DNA of 64,000 nucleotides from an archaeon. GTDB taxonomy: Archaea; Thermoproteota; Nitrososphaeria; Nitrososphaerales; Gagatemarchaeaceae. The position numbers and the translations under genes are program-made. Below, in pieces: positions 8,105 to 16,844 of the stretch (position 1 is its first letter; the number at the start of each line of letters is the position of its first letter). The stretch lies in contig JAKAOG010000004.1 of assembly GCA_021823325.1 (NCBI GenBank), positions 62,001 to 126,000 of the forward strand, in the 5' to 3' direction. The notes beneath the pieces are model-generated. The model did no database searches. It worked only from the letters and a program-made list of their open reading frames with translations, and had not been told where the DNA came from.

Positions 8105-8238
8105 CGTGTCCTTAATGAAACGAGCCAAATTTCTTGCGAAAACGTCTGTTTGCTCGCGTTATCGGCCGTTTCCATGTCCTTACCCCCAGACAGGGAAAGG
8201 CCTAAGAAAACACTTCTGGGCACGTCTAGTGGGGAAGC

Positions 8239-9954
8239 ATGGTCGAGACCCTCAAACACGACGTCGTGATAGTCGGGTCGGGACTAGCGGGACTGAGGGC
8301 TGCCATCGAGGCGGCGAGAGCGAGCGGAGGGAAGTCAGACATCGCCGTCGTCACCAAGGTCCAGGCCATGAGGTCGCACTCAGTGAGCGCAGAAGGAGGG
8401 ACAGCGGCGGTCCTCTACCCAGAACTCGGGGACTCGCTCGAGTCGCATGAGTTCGACACCGTAAAGGGGTCGGATTACCTCGCCGACCAGGACGCGGTTG
8501 AGAGGTTCGTGAAGGCGATGCCGGGAGAGATCTACCAACTAGATCACTGGGGGCTCCCTTGGAGCCGGAAGGAGGACGGGAGGATAGCCCAGAGGTGGTT
8601 CGGAGGGTACAGCTATCCGCGCGCGACCTATGCTGAAGACAAGGTAGGGTTCTTCGAGATGCAGACCCTCTACGACACGGCCACCAAGTACGACAACATT
8701 CATTTCTACCAGGAATGGTTCGTTACTTCAATCATCGCCGAAGGAGGGGAGTTCAGGGGCTTCACCGCCATCGAGATGAAGACAGGGGGGTTCGCCCAGA
8801 TCCTTGGAAAGGCAGGGATACTTGCGACAGGAGGGTCGGGGAGGCTCTACAGCTTCGCGACATACGGATACAGCTCCACCCCCGACGGAATGGCCACGGC
8901 TTACCGAGCGGGGATCCCTCTGAAGGACATGGAGTTCATCCAGTTCCATCCGTCGGGGCTGATTCCGTCCGGGATCCTCATCACCGAGGCGGTGAGGGGG
9001 GAGGGGGGCGTCCTGGTCAACAACCAGGGGGAGCGGTTCATGAAGAGATACGCCCCAAACAAGCTCGACCTTGCCTCCAGAGACGTCGTGTCAAGGGCCA
9101 TGATGACCGAGATCGAAGAAGGGAGAGGGTTCAAGGACGAAGCGACAGGCCTCGACTACATTCACCTGGACTTCTCCCCCATAGGAGCGGAGAAGATCAA
9201 GGCCCGTCTCACCCAGATCAGAGAGATCGCGATAAAGTTCCGAGGGATAGACCCGGTTGAGAAGCCTCTTCCCGTCAAACCTGTCTGCCACTACGTCATG
9301 GGGGGGATCGACACGAACATCGACGGCGCGACGAAGCTGAAGGGGCTCTGGGCGGCAGGGGAGGCGGCCTGCGTGAGCATCAACGGGTCCAACAGGCTAG
9401 GCGCCAACTCCACAGCCGAGTGCCTGGTGTGGGGGAAGATAACCGGGGCTGAAGCGGCGAAGTACGCGGAAGGCAAGTCAAAGCCTTCGCCGACGGGGGA
9501 GTCGGCGCAGCTGGAGGAGAAGAGGATCTTCGACGGCATATTCCACGGAAAGGGGGGGACGAACCCCTACGAGGTCAGGGATACGATCCAGAAAGAGATG
9601 GACAAGAACGTCTTCGTATACAGGACGGGGGAAGGCCTGGGGAACGCGCTGAGAAAGATCCGGGAGCTCAAGGCCAAGGACTTCCTGCACTGCGAAGACA
9701 AGAGCCGTGTGTACAACACCAACCTCAGCGATGTCCTGGAAGTGGAGAGCATGCTCACCGTTGCAGAGGTGGTGATAGCTGGGGCGCTCGCACGGACAGA
9801 ATCCCGTGGAGCCCACGCCAGGAGGGACTTCCCTGAGAGGGACGACAAGAACTGGCTCAAGCACACCCTCGCGTTCCCGGGCCCGGACGGTCCCAGGCTC
9901 GACTACTCTGCGGTCACGATAACAAAATACCAGCCGGCGGAGAGGCACTACTGA
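8239..9954 (+). CDS. sdhA: Succinate dehydrogenase flavoprotein subunit
   Basis: SdhA, 571 residues, oxidises succinate to fumarate and passes electrons to the Fe-S subunit. The FAD-binding Rossmann motif is VVIVGSGLAGLRAAIEA (about 9-25). His47 in the context RSHSVSAEGG is the expected covalent FAD attachment residue. Substrate-site residues are seen in FHPSGLIPSG, TEAVRGEGGVL, SRDVVSRAM and CHYVMGGI. The C-terminal helical domain (ESRGAHARRDFPERDDKNWL) is complete. It leads an operon with sdhC, sdhD and sdhB, divergent from the ribosomal cluster. Confidence 0.96.
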   Translation: MVETLKHDVVIVGSGLAGLRAAIEAARASGGKSDIAVVTKVQAMRSHSVSAEGGTAAVLYPELGDSLESHEFDTVKGSDYLADQDAVERFVKAMPGEIYQLDHWGLPWSRKEDGRIAQRWFGGYSYPRATYAEDKVGFFEMQTLYDTATKYDNIHFYQEWFVTSIIAEGGEFRGFTAIEMKTGGFAQILGKAGILATGGSGRLYSFATYGYSSTPDGMATAYRAGIPLKDMEFIQFHPSGLIPSGILITEAVRGEGGVLVNNQGERFMKRYAPNKLDLASRDVVSRAMMTEIEEGRGFKDEATGLDYIHLDFSPIGAEKIKARLTQIREIAIKFRGIDPVEKPLPVKPVCHYVMGGIDTNIDGATKLKGLWAAGEAACVSINGSNRLGANSTAECLVWGKITGAEAAKYAEGKSKPSPTGESAQLEEKRIFDGIFHGKGGTNPYEVRDTIQKEMDKNVFVYRTGEGLGNALRKIRELKAKDFLHCEDKSRVYNTNLSDVLEVESMLTVAEVVIAGALARTESRGAHARRDFPERDDKNWLKHTLAFPGPDGPRLDYSAVTITKYQPAERHY

Positions 9955-9964
9955 CGGGAACCGA

Positions 9965-10453
9965 GTGGGTCGTGTAGTAGAAGTGAGCGTCGGAGAGGAG
10001 AAGGCGAAGAACAGGCGCGGGCTGTCGGGATGGCTGAACCCATACCACTACAACCTCGAACGGTGGGCCTACGTCTTCCAGCGCGTGACCGGGCTAGGGA
10101 TTCTCGCGTACGTGGTAGGCCACCTGGGCGATACGAGCTTCTTCGTCGGCGGACCGACCGGGACGGGCCCGAGCTCGTCCACCTGGGCGTTCATGTCCAA
10201 TCTGGTGGAGAACTCCTTCGGTCACCTGATACTCGTCCTCGTGGTCCTCATACTGGTGTTCCACGGAACCAACGGCATCAGACTGATCGTTTCAGAGCTG
10301 GGGCTGGTTCTCGGGAAGCCCGGCGCCATCGAATACCCGTACAAGGCGAAGTCCCTGGGGGCTGTGCAGAAGGCGGCCATCGGCCTCGCGATAGCCCTGG
10401 CGCTCGTCGCGATGGTCTGGACGTACCTGATACTCTTTGGAGGGACGATATGA
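9965..10453 (+). CDS. sdhC: Succinate dehydrogenase cytochrome b subunit (SdhC)
   Basis: Membrane anchor, 162 residues with three predicted membrane spans (around 36-54, 85-104 and 135-158). The signature RWAYVFQRVTGLGILAYVVG in helix 1 matches SdhC quinone-site sequences; histidines in VGHLGD and LVFHGTNGIR are candidate haem b ligands. The start is a GTG eleven bases after sdhA. Its TGA stop overlaps the ATG of sdhD. The exact start is uncertain because a second GTG lies seven codons downstream. Confidence 0.88.
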   Translation: MGRVVEVSVGEEKAKNRRGLSGWLNPYHYNLERWAYVFQRVTGLGILAYVVGHLGDTSFFVGGPTGTGPSSSTWAFMSNLVENSFGHLILVLVVLILVFHGTNGIRLIVSELGLVLGKPGAIEYPYKAKSLGAVQKAAIGLAIALALVAMVWTYLILFGGTI

Positions 10454-10803
10454 GAGAGTCCCGGCTGATGCTGATACAATACACCACGGCGGTGCTGGCG
10501 GTTGCGCTTGTGGCCGTGCATCTTCTGATGCAGGGGATAATCACGCCCTACTCGACCGCGATCTCTTTCTCCACGATACTCTCCATCTACAGGAGCTGGT
10601 TCTACGCCATCTTCCTCGAGGCGCTCCTCGTGGTGGTGCTGGTGCATGGGTTCAACGGGCTCAGGATAATCCTCCACGAGTGGAAGCAGACGGCCCCGTG
10701 GTCGAGGTGGACGGACATCGGTACGCTCGTCGCGATCGTCGCGACGGTCGCATACGGCACTAGAACAGTAATACTGGCCATCTTCGGGGGCGTGTCAGGT
10801 TGA
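10450..10803 (+). CDS. sdhD: Succinate dehydrogenase membrane anchor subunit (SdhD)
   Basis: Second membrane anchor, 117 residues, three predicted spans (about 10-30, 46-68 and 89-113). Histidines in AVALVAVHLLMQG and VLVHGFNGLRIILHEW are placed as expected for haem/quinone binding, and the HGFNGLR motif mirrors the HGTNGIR motif of SdhC. The ATG overlaps the sdhC stop, and its own TGA overlaps the TTG start of sdhB. Confidence 0.86.
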   Translation: MRESRLMLIQYTTAVLAVALVAVHLLMQGIITPYSTAISFSTILSIYRSWFYAIFLEALLVVVLVHGFNGLRIILHEWKQTAPWSRWTDIGTLVAIVATVAYGTRTVILAIFGGVSG

Positions 10804-11570
10804 CCGACCTCAGGCTGGCGATACAGCGGTTCGACCCGTCCCGGGACCCGAAGCCCCGGATGGTCGAGTACACCGTCCCCAGACGGCAAGGGATGACGGT
10901 CCTCGAGGCGCTGCTCTTCGCCCGAGACTACATGGACCACTCCATCGGGGTCAGGTTCTCATGCAGACAGGCGTCGTGCGGCTCGTGCGGGATGAAGATC
11001 AACGGGAGGCCGCGGCTCGCCTGCTACACCCAGGTGGACGAGCTGGGAGGAGACAGCGTGGTGGCCCAGCCCATGGACAACTACGCGATAATCAAGGACC
11101 TCGTTACCGACCTGGGGTCGTTCTTCCAGAAGCACGCCCAGGTCACCCCCCGGCTTGTGAGGTCCGACGCCCGAGAGCAGGACAACCCTACGAAGGAGTA
11201 TCTGATTAAGCCTGACGAGCTGTCGAAGGTCCTCCAGTTCACCTACTGCATAAAGTGCGGGCTATGCACCTCTGCGTGCCCTACGGTGGCGACTGACTCG
11301 AAGTTCCCCGGGCCACAGGCGCTTGCGCAGGCATACAGATACACCGCAGACGTCAGAGACCAGGGAGGGGCCGAGCGCATCGAGTCTCTCGACTCCGAGC
11401 ATGGGATATGGAGGTGCCATTTCGCAGGGAGCTGCTCCTACGTGTGCCCGAAGGGGGTCGACCCCGCGCTAGGGGTGCAGCTGCTGAAGCGGCACGTCAT
11501 GTCGGGGAAGCCTCCGCATCTGGCGGAAGAAGCGTCGAAGGAGTATCGGGCCCCGCAGACGCAGACGTAG
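10800..11570 (+). CDS. sdhB: Succinate dehydrogenase iron-sulfur subunit
   Basis: SdhB, 256 residues, relays electrons to quinone. The N-terminal plant-ferredoxin domain carries the 2Fe-2S ligands in SCRQASCGSCGMKINGRPRL plus the following AC. The C-terminal domain has CIKCGLCTSACP (4Fe-4S plus one 3Fe-4S ligand) and CHFAGSCSYVCP, giving the usual C-x5-C-x3-C pattern for the 3Fe-4S and 4Fe-4S clusters. The start is a TTG whose TTGA overlaps the sdhD stop. Gene order A-C-D-B places both anchors between the catalytic subunits. Confidence 0.95.
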   Translation: MTDLRLAIQRFDPSRDPKPRMVEYTVPRRQGMTVLEALLFARDYMDHSIGVRFSCRQASCGSCGMKINGRPRLACYTQVDELGGDSVVAQPMDNYAIIKDLVTDLGSFFQKHAQVTPRLVRSDAREQDNPTKEYLIKPDELSKVLQFTYCIKCGLCTSACPTVATDSKFPGPQALAQAYRYTADVRDQGGAERIESLDSEHGIWRCHFAGSCSYVCPKGVDPALGVQLLKRHVMSGKPPHLAEEASKEYRAPQTQT

Positions 11571-11622
11571 AGAGCCTCTGATACGATTATATCTCACTCG
11601 GGCCGATTGGAGGAGGCCAGAG

Positions 11623-11817
11623 ATGAAAGTGTCGAACCCGGCTGCATGGTTGAAGACGCACGTCCCCAGGAACGTCCCTCAGCTGCAATCCGAAGCGCAG
11701 GGCGTCCTGAAGCTCGTGCTCTGGCTCGCGCTCCTGGCTCCCGTGGTGATCGTCCCAGTTTACTATCTGCTCGTTACCTTCGGGGTCCTGCCCCAGATAC
11801 ACCTGCCGCCCGGCTGA
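11623..11817 (+). CDS. Small single-span membrane protein, unknown function
   Basis: 64 residues with a basic, amphipathic N-terminus (KVSNPAAWLKTHVPRNVPQL) and one strong hydrophobic helix (VLKLVLWLALLAPVVIVPVY, about 28-50). I do not recognise the family. It has a good ribosome-binding site (GGAGGAGG) before the ATG and an AT-rich element (GATTATATC, 11585-11593) about 30-40 bases upstream, so it is probably expressed separately from sdhB. A respiratory accessory role is possible from position only. Confidence 0.6.
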   Translation: MKVSNPAAWLKTHVPRNVPQLQSEAQGVLKLVLWLALLAPVVIVPVYYLLVTFGVLPQIHLPPG

Positions 11818-11818
11818 C

Positions 11819-12232
11819 CTAGGTTCCCGGTTCTGGGTCTTCGTAGTGCGCCCCGAGATATCCATAGACCCCGGTCTTCAGGACCTTCATGCCGAGAAGG
11901 GCGCATTTGACCCTCGACGGCCCTAGCTCGGGGTCGCCGAGCATCTTGAAGACGTCTTCCTTTGCCACGAGCTTGACCCACTCCAGAGGCTTCCCCTTCG
12001 CGAGTTCGGTGAGCATGGAAGCTGAAGCCTGGCTTATGGCACACCCCCTCCCGCTGAACTTTATCTCTTCGATCTTGCTGTTCTCTCCGACCCGGATCTG
12101 CATCTCGATCTCGTCTCCGCAAAGCGGGTTCGTGTCATGGGCGGAGATGTCGAACTTTTCCAGCTTTCCGAAGTTCCGTGGGTTTCTGTAGTAGTCCAGT
12201 ATCAGCTCCCTGTAGATGTCTGCGCTGCTCAT
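11819..12232 (-). CDS. sufU: Fe-S cluster assembly scaffold SufU/IscU family
   Basis: NifU-N/IscU-like protein, 137 residues. The three conserved cysteines lie in DTNPLCGDEIEMQI, FSGRGCAISQASASML and SRVKCALLGMKVLK; Asp in CGDE is also kept, as in SufU. It probably receives sulfur from SufS, encoded just upstream with a 4-base overlap (ATGA). It lies at the 3' end of the suf cluster, convergent with the small membrane protein gene. Confidence 0.93.
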   Translation of the reverse strand: MSSADIYRELILDYYRNPRNFGKLEKFDISAHDTNPLCGDEIEMQIRVGENSKIEEIKFSGRGCAISQASASMLTELAKGKPLEWVKLVAKEDVFKMLGDPELGPSRVKCALLGMKVLKTGVYGYLGAHYEDPEPGT

Positions 12233-13467
12233 ACTTTGAATATGGCCCCCGCCTTCATGATCCCCTGCTTTAGGGCGTCGATGTCGTCATAAGAGTTGTA
12301 GACATGGAAGCTGGCCCTGCTCGTAGCGGAGACGTTGAGGCAGCGCATCAGGGGCTGAGCGCAGTGATGCCCCGAGCGTATTGCGATCCCCTCTTCGTCG
12401 AGTATGGTCGCCAGGTCGTGGGGGTGAACGTCGGCGTAGTTGAACGCGATCAGCCCGCTCCTTTCCTTCGAGTCCTCGGGGCCGTATACATGGAGCCCCT
12501 TCACCTTGGAGAGCGTCTCTCGCGCGTAATCAAGGAGGCGGATTTCGTGTTCTCTCACCTTGTCCATCCCGATTGACGTCAGGTAGTCGACCGCCGCTCC
12601 CAGCCCGATGGCGTCGGCTATGTTCACCGTCCCCGCCTCGAACTTGTAAGGGACGTCGTTCCACGTGGAGTGGTCATCGAACACTTCACGTATCATCTCC
12701 CCGCCTCCTTCGTACGGGTCCATGTCTTCAAGGAGCGCCTTCCTACCGATCAGCGCGCCTATCCCCGTAGGACCCAGCATCTTGTGCCCCGAGAAGGCGT
12801 AGAAGTCCACGTCAAGAGCCGAAAGGTCCACCGGGAAGTGAGGGACCGACTGGGCCCCGTCGACGACCGTCGTCGCCCCTGCTTTGTGCGCTTTCCTGCT
12901 CACGTTCGCCACGTCGTTGATCGTCCCCAGCACGTTCGAGCAGTGGGTGAAGGCAAGGAGCTTCGGAGATTCCCCAAGGAGGCGGTCCAGCTCCTCCATG
13001 TCGAGGTTGCCGTCAGGGGTGATCCCGACGAACTTCAGGGTCGCCCCCTTGCTCTTGGCAAGGAGCTGCCACGGGACGATGTTGCTGTGGTGTTCCATCC
13101 TGGTGGCGAGGAGCAGGTCACCCTTCTTGACCTGTTTCTCACCCCACGCGAACCTCACGAGGTTCGTCGCCTCCGTCGTCCCCCTTACGAAGACCGTCTC
13201 GTTCGCCCTGGCGCCTACGAACCTCGCGACCTTCCCTCTCGCGCCCTCGTACGCCGCCGTGGCCTCTTCGCCGAGGGTGTGGACGGACCGATGGACGTTC
13301 GAGTTGTACCGCGAATAGTAGTCGACGAGCGAGTCTATCACGGCCTGGGGCTTCTGGGTCGTCGCCGCATTGTCAAGGTAGACGAGCCTCTTTCCGTGGA
13401 CCGTCCGCTTCAGGATGGGGAAGTCCCGGCGGATCCTTTCCACGTCGACGGCCTCGGTCTTTAGCAA
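12229..13467 (-). CDS. sufS: Cysteine desulfurase SufS
   Basis: PLP-dependent class V aminotransferase-fold enzyme, 412 residues, mobilises sulfur from cysteine as persulfide. The Schiff-base lysine is in YAFSGHKMLGPTGIG, the PLP-contact segment is LAFTHCSNVLGTIND, and the catalytic cysteine is in IAIRSGHHCAQPLM near residue 365, with the short group II/SufS-type loop. N-terminal YLDNAATTQKPQAVI is typical. It is followed directly by sufU. Confidence 0.95.
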   Translation of the reverse strand: MLKTEAVDVERIRRDFPILKRTVHGKRLVYLDNAATTQKPQAVIDSLVDYYSRYNSNVHRSVHTLGEEATAAYEGARGKVARFVGARANETVFVRGTTEATNLVRFAWGEKQVKKGDLLLATRMEHHSNIVPWQLLAKSKGATLKFVGITPDGNLDMEELDRLLGESPKLLAFTHCSNVLGTINDVANVSRKAHKAGATTVVDGAQSVPHFPVDLSALDVDFYAFSGHKMLGPTGIGALIGRKALLEDMDPYEGGGEMIREVFDDHSTWNDVPYKFEAGTVNIADAIGLGAAVDYLTSIGMDKVREHEIRLLDYARETLSKVKGLHVYGPEDSKERSGLIAFNYADVHPHDLATILDEEGIAIRSGHHCAQPLMRCLNVSATSRASFHVYNSYDDIDALKQGIMKAGAIFKV

Positions 13468-13482
13468 GCTCGACTGAACCCC

Positions 13483-13827
13483 CTATACCTCGATAAAAAT
13501 CGTGTCCCCAATCTCCTTTGCCTTGAAGCTCTTCAGGGGGACGGTCGCCGGAGGGTTGACGGCCACCCCGGTCTTGAGCTCGAACTGCGAAAGGTGGAGC
13601 GGACAGACCACCCTGTCTTCTAGCACGACCCCGAGCCCCAGGTCGGTCTCTTCGTGCGTGCACGTCCCGCTGACCGCGTATACCTCTCCCCCAATCCTCG
13701 ACAGGAGGAGGTGGTTCCCGTTCAAGTCGACGGTCGAGATGTGCCCTTCCTCGAGCTCAGAGGCCTTCATGGCGGAGACCCACTCTGTCGACGAAGACCA
13801 CCTATCGGTACTTGTAGTGGCGCTCAA
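13483..13827 (-). CDS. Rieske-type 2Fe-2S ferredoxin in the suf operon
   Basis: 114 residues with a Rieske domain. Cluster ligands are in GTCTHEETDLG (C-x-H) and VVCPLHLSQF (C-x-x-H), 17 residues apart, followed by the usual PATVPLKSF strand. It lacks a signal peptide and membrane anchor, so it is a soluble Rieske ferredoxin rather than a bc1 subunit. The ATG at 13827 overlaps the end of sufD by 26 bases; another ATG at 13770 lies after the sufD stop but would cut off the EWVSAMKASELEEG strand. Context suggests electron supply to, or maturation by, the SUF system. Confidence 0.88.
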   Translation of the reverse strand: MSATTSTDRWSSSTEWVSAMKASELEEGHISTVDLNGNHLLLSRIGGEVYAVSGTCTHEETDLGLGVVLEDRVVCPLHLSQFELKTGVAVNPPATVPLKSFKAKEIGDTIFIEV

Positions 13828-15211
13828 AGATGTCCTCCGTCTCTTTGACCTCGGGAGTGAGCTCGCCGGTCTGCGCGAGGAGGGTCTCCCTGTCCGCCAG
13901 GCGCCTCTTCTCTCCCTGCCACTTGCCTTCGATCATGAAGCGCGCGCCTTCGCGAGTCTTTTCTATGGGGACCCGTGAGAGGACAGGCTCGAAGAAGCCC
14001 AGGACCACCATCCTCTTCGACTCGTCGGGCGAGAGCCCTCTCGCCATCAGGTAGAACAGCTGCTCCTCGTCTATCTGGGCGACGGACGCTGAGTGCGTGG
14101 CGCGTACTTCGTTGTTGTCGATCTCCAAGCTTGGGACCCCGTCGGACTTCGCTGTCCTCTCGAGGAGCATGGCGTGGTGCGCGAGGTATGACCTGGAGTT
14201 CTTGGCGGCGTTGACGATCTTGATCATCCCCTTGAATATCGTCTGTGACTCTCCCTTGAGGACGCCGCGCGCGTGGGTCGAACCCGTGGAGTCCGGAGAG
14301 TTGTGGACCAGGTTCGTCTCGAAGTCGAACCTCTGCCTGGCGTCGGTGAAGAAGATCTCGAACCCCTCCGCCTGGGACCCTCTGCCGTTGAGAAGGAAGT
14401 TCATCCTCGAGCGTGAGACGGCCGAGCCGAGGGAGAGGGAGCTCACCGTCGCCCTGGCGTCGTTGGATATGTCTACGGCCCGGTTGGAGATATGGGTCGC
14501 CTGCTCGCCCAGAAGCTGGATCGTGGAGAAGTCCACGTGGGATCCCGCCCTCGCCACCAGCTCGACGTTGGATGCTGCCAGGGAGGGGACAGACGGCCCC
14601 TTCGAGTACAGCTCCTCAAGGAAGACGAGCTTCGACTCCTCTTCGGCGATGACGAACAGCTGCTCCACCACCGGGGTCTTGGGAGAGTCGAGAAGGAGCA
14701 TCCTCCGGAGCGGCTCTTCTAGCTTCACCCCGCGGGGGACGCGGATGAACAAGCCCCCGTTGAAGAAGGCGTTGACGAAAGCCCCGTAACGGTCTCCGGA
14801 CGACTTCACGTTCCTGCGTTCCATCAGCGACCTCACCTTGGACTCCTCGGCCTTCAGCGCCTCGTGGAAAGGCATGAGATTGACCCCCTGAGAGGCGAGA
14901 CTGTCGGACAGCTCGGCGTGGACCTGGGTCTCGTTCCCCTGGAGGACGATGTTGCTCTCCTTACCAGTCAGGAAGTCGCCGAAGAAAGTGCGGAAGTCGA
15001 CCTCGGACTTGCCTGTGGTCATCTTGAACTGGTCGACCTGAAACCCGAAGGTGCTGACGTACTTGGTGTACAGCGGGTTGAGCTCAGGCGGGAGCTGAGA
15101 GAACGACCTGAAAGCCTCGAGGCGGGATGCGGTGAGCCAGTCGGGCTCGTCTAACGACTTCGACAGCGATCTGACGAGCTCCTCCCCGAACGAAACGGCG
15201 GCCTGAGACAT
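13802..15211 (-). CDS. sufD: Fe-S assembly protein SufD
   Basis: 469 residues, SufB/SufD family with the right-handed beta-helix core; partner of SufB and SufC in the scaffold complex. The C-terminal part shows LEIDNNEVRATHSASVAQID, with the conserved His of the SufBCD cluster site, and LFYLMARGLSPDESKRMVVL. The N-terminal region is SufD-like and lacks the Cys-rich segment typical of SufB. The start is 20 bases after the sufB stop. Confidence 0.94.
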   Translation of the reverse strand: MSQAAVSFGEELVRSLSKSLDEPDWLTASRLEAFRSFSQLPPELNPLYTKYVSTFGFQVDQFKMTTGKSEVDFRTFFGDFLTGKESNIVLQGNETQVHAELSDSLASQGVNLMPFHEALKAEESKVRSLMERRNVKSSGDRYGAFVNAFFNGGLFIRVPRGVKLEEPLRRMLLLDSPKTPVVEQLFVIAEEESKLVFLEELYSKGPSVPSLAASNVELVARAGSHVDFSTIQLLGEQATHISNRAVDISNDARATVSSLSLGSAVSRSRMNFLLNGRGSQAEGFEIFFTDARQRFDFETNLVHNSPDSTGSTHARGVLKGESQTIFKGMIKIVNAAKNSRSYLAHHAMLLERTAKSDGVPSLEIDNNEVRATHSASVAQIDEEQLFYLMARGLSPDESKRMVVLGFFEPVLSRVPIEKTREGARFMIEGKWQGEKRRLADRETLLAQTGELTPEVKETEDIFERHYKYR

Positions 15212-15231
15212 GCCCCACCTTCTCGTCGGAC

Positions 15232-16638
15232 CTAACCGACAGCGTTCGTCATTTCTAGGGACATCAATCGGTTGAACTCCACCGCGTAGGTCATGGGGAG
15301 TTCCTTTGCGAACGGCTCCATGAACCCGTTGACTACCATGCTGAGGGCGTCACCCTCGGAGATGCCCCTCGCCATCAGGTAGAACAGCTGCTCTTCGCCT
15401 ACCTTGCCCACGCTCGCTTCGTGCGTCACCGTGGCGTCGTCTTCCTGGATCTCCATGTAGGGGTACGTCGCAGTGGTGCTCTGCTGGTCGACGAGGAGGG
15501 CATCGCACCTGACCGTGGATTTCACGTTCTTGGCGCCCTTCGCTATGTGCAGCAGGCCGCGATATGCGGTATGCCCGCCTCCCTTCGACACAGACCTAGA
15601 GATGATCTTCGAGGTGGTGTCCTTCGCGAGGTGGATCGCCTTCCCTCCCGTGTCCTGGACCTGACCCGGCCCTGCATATGCCACCGAGATTATGTCAGCC
15701 TTCGCCCTCGGACCGAGCAGATAGATCGACGGGTACTTCCTTGTCAGCCTTGAGCCGCCGTTGAAGTCCACCCAGGAGACGGTCGCCTCCTCGTACGCAT
15801 GCGCGCGCTTGGTAACAAGGTTGAGGACGTCTCTGGACCAGTTCTGGAGGGTGGTGTATTTCACAAGGGACGCTTTCTTTGCGACTATCTCCACTATGGC
15901 CGAGTGGAGGGACTGGGAGGAGTAGACGGGAGCGCTGCACCCTTCTATGTACCCGACCTCGCTGTAGGGCTCGGCGACGATGAGGGTCCTCTCGAACTGC
16001 CCCATGTTCCTCTCGTTGATCCTGAAGTACGCCTGCAGAGGCATCGTGACCTTCACCCCTTCTGGGACGTAGACGAAGGAGCCTGCGCTCCATACCGCCG
16101 TCTGGAGGGCGGCGATGAAATTATCCTGATACGGGACGACGGTCCCGAAGTATTTCTTCATCAGTTCGGGATACTCCTTGAGGGCGGAGACGGTGTCGCT
16201 GAAGACGACCCCCTGCTTCTGCAGTTCGCCCTGGATGCTGTGGTAGACCGCTTCGCTTTCATAGATTGCGCCTACCCCGGCCAGGAACTTCTTCTCTGCC
16301 TCGGTGATCCCGAGCTTATCGTAGGTCCTCTTGATGTATTCAGGGAGCTGGTCCCAAGACTCTGCTGCCTTCTTTGTGGGGTTGGCGTAGTAATAGAAGC
16401 TCTGGTAGTCTATCTCTCCCAGCTCAGGAGCCCAGGTGGGCGCCTTCCTGTCGAGGAAGTTCTTCAGCGCCTTCATCCTGATCTGCTCCATCCATGCCGG
16501 TTCGTCGTGGATCCTGACTATCTCCTGGACGACCCTCTCGCTGAGCCCTTTGGTCCCCTGCACGGCGTAGGACTCGACCGGGTCACTGAACCCGTACTTC
16601 TCCTTGTAGTCGTCGGTTATGATGTCAGTCTTGGCCAA
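15232..16638 (-). CDS. sufB: Fe-S assembly protein SufB
   Basis: 468 residues, the scaffold protein of the SufBCD complex. Typical segments are PEYIKRTYDKLGITEAEKKF, VYHSIQGELQKQGVVFSDTV and EGCSAPVYSSQSLHSAIVEI, which includes the conserved cysteine. The C-terminal ATVTHEASVGKVGEEQLFYL is shared with SufD. Separated from sufC by 206 bases that hold a promoter-like inverted repeat, so it may be transcribed independently of sufC. Confidence 0.95.
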   Translation of the reverse strand: MAKTDIITDDYKEKYGFSDPVESYAVQGTKGLSERVVQEIVRIHDEPAWMEQIRMKALKNFLDRKAPTWAPELGEIDYQSFYYYANPTKKAAESWDQLPEYIKRTYDKLGITEAEKKFLAGVGAIYESEAVYHSIQGELQKQGVVFSDTVSALKEYPELMKKYFGTVVPYQDNFIAALQTAVWSAGSFVYVPEGVKVTMPLQAYFRINERNMGQFERTLIVAEPYSEVGYIEGCSAPVYSSQSLHSAIVEIVAKKASLVKYTTLQNWSRDVLNLVTKRAHAYEEATVSWVDFNGGSRLTRKYPSIYLLGPRAKADIISVAYAGPGQVQDTGGKAIHLAKDTTSKIISRSVSKGGGHTAYRGLLHIAKGAKNVKSTVRCDALLVDQQSTTATYPYMEIQEDDATVTHEASVGKVGEEQLFYLMARGISEGDALSMVVNGFMEPFAKELPMTYAVEFNRLMSLEMTNAVG

Positions 16639-16737
16639 TGAGTTTCACTTTTGAAAGGGTCGAGGCAACGCACGACTCCGCTCCTAGGCTTCGCACTTTA
16701 CTCCCGGGCCCCTTGGACGTCCCTTGCCTACCCTCCC

Positions 16738-16756
16738 TATAAAACATATGTTATAT
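16738..16756 (-). promoter_or_regulatory. AT-rich promoter/operator-like element upstream of sufB
   Basis: TATAAAACATATGTTATAT in the sufC-sufB gap. It combines a minus-strand TATA-like stretch (GTTTTATAG, reading toward sufB) with the near-palindrome AACATATGTT. It shares TATGTTATA with the inverted repeat before sufC at 17661-17678. The predicted transcription start would be near 16712, leaving a leader of about 75 nt before the sufB ATG at 16638. The remaining bases of the 206-base gap show nothing else I can name. Confidence 0.5.
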
Positions 16757-16844
16757 TCGCATCTCAACTGGAAGGGACTCCGCATAGCCGCTGGGTCAAC
16801 GGCAGCCAAGGGCGGGCGCCGGACATGCGAAGGGGCCCTTGTCA

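Noticed and set aside
12670-13464. 264-codon plus-strand frame opposite sufS
   Set aside because: An antisense shadow of a well-supported gene in GC-rich DNA; rich in Arg, Val and His with no family features.
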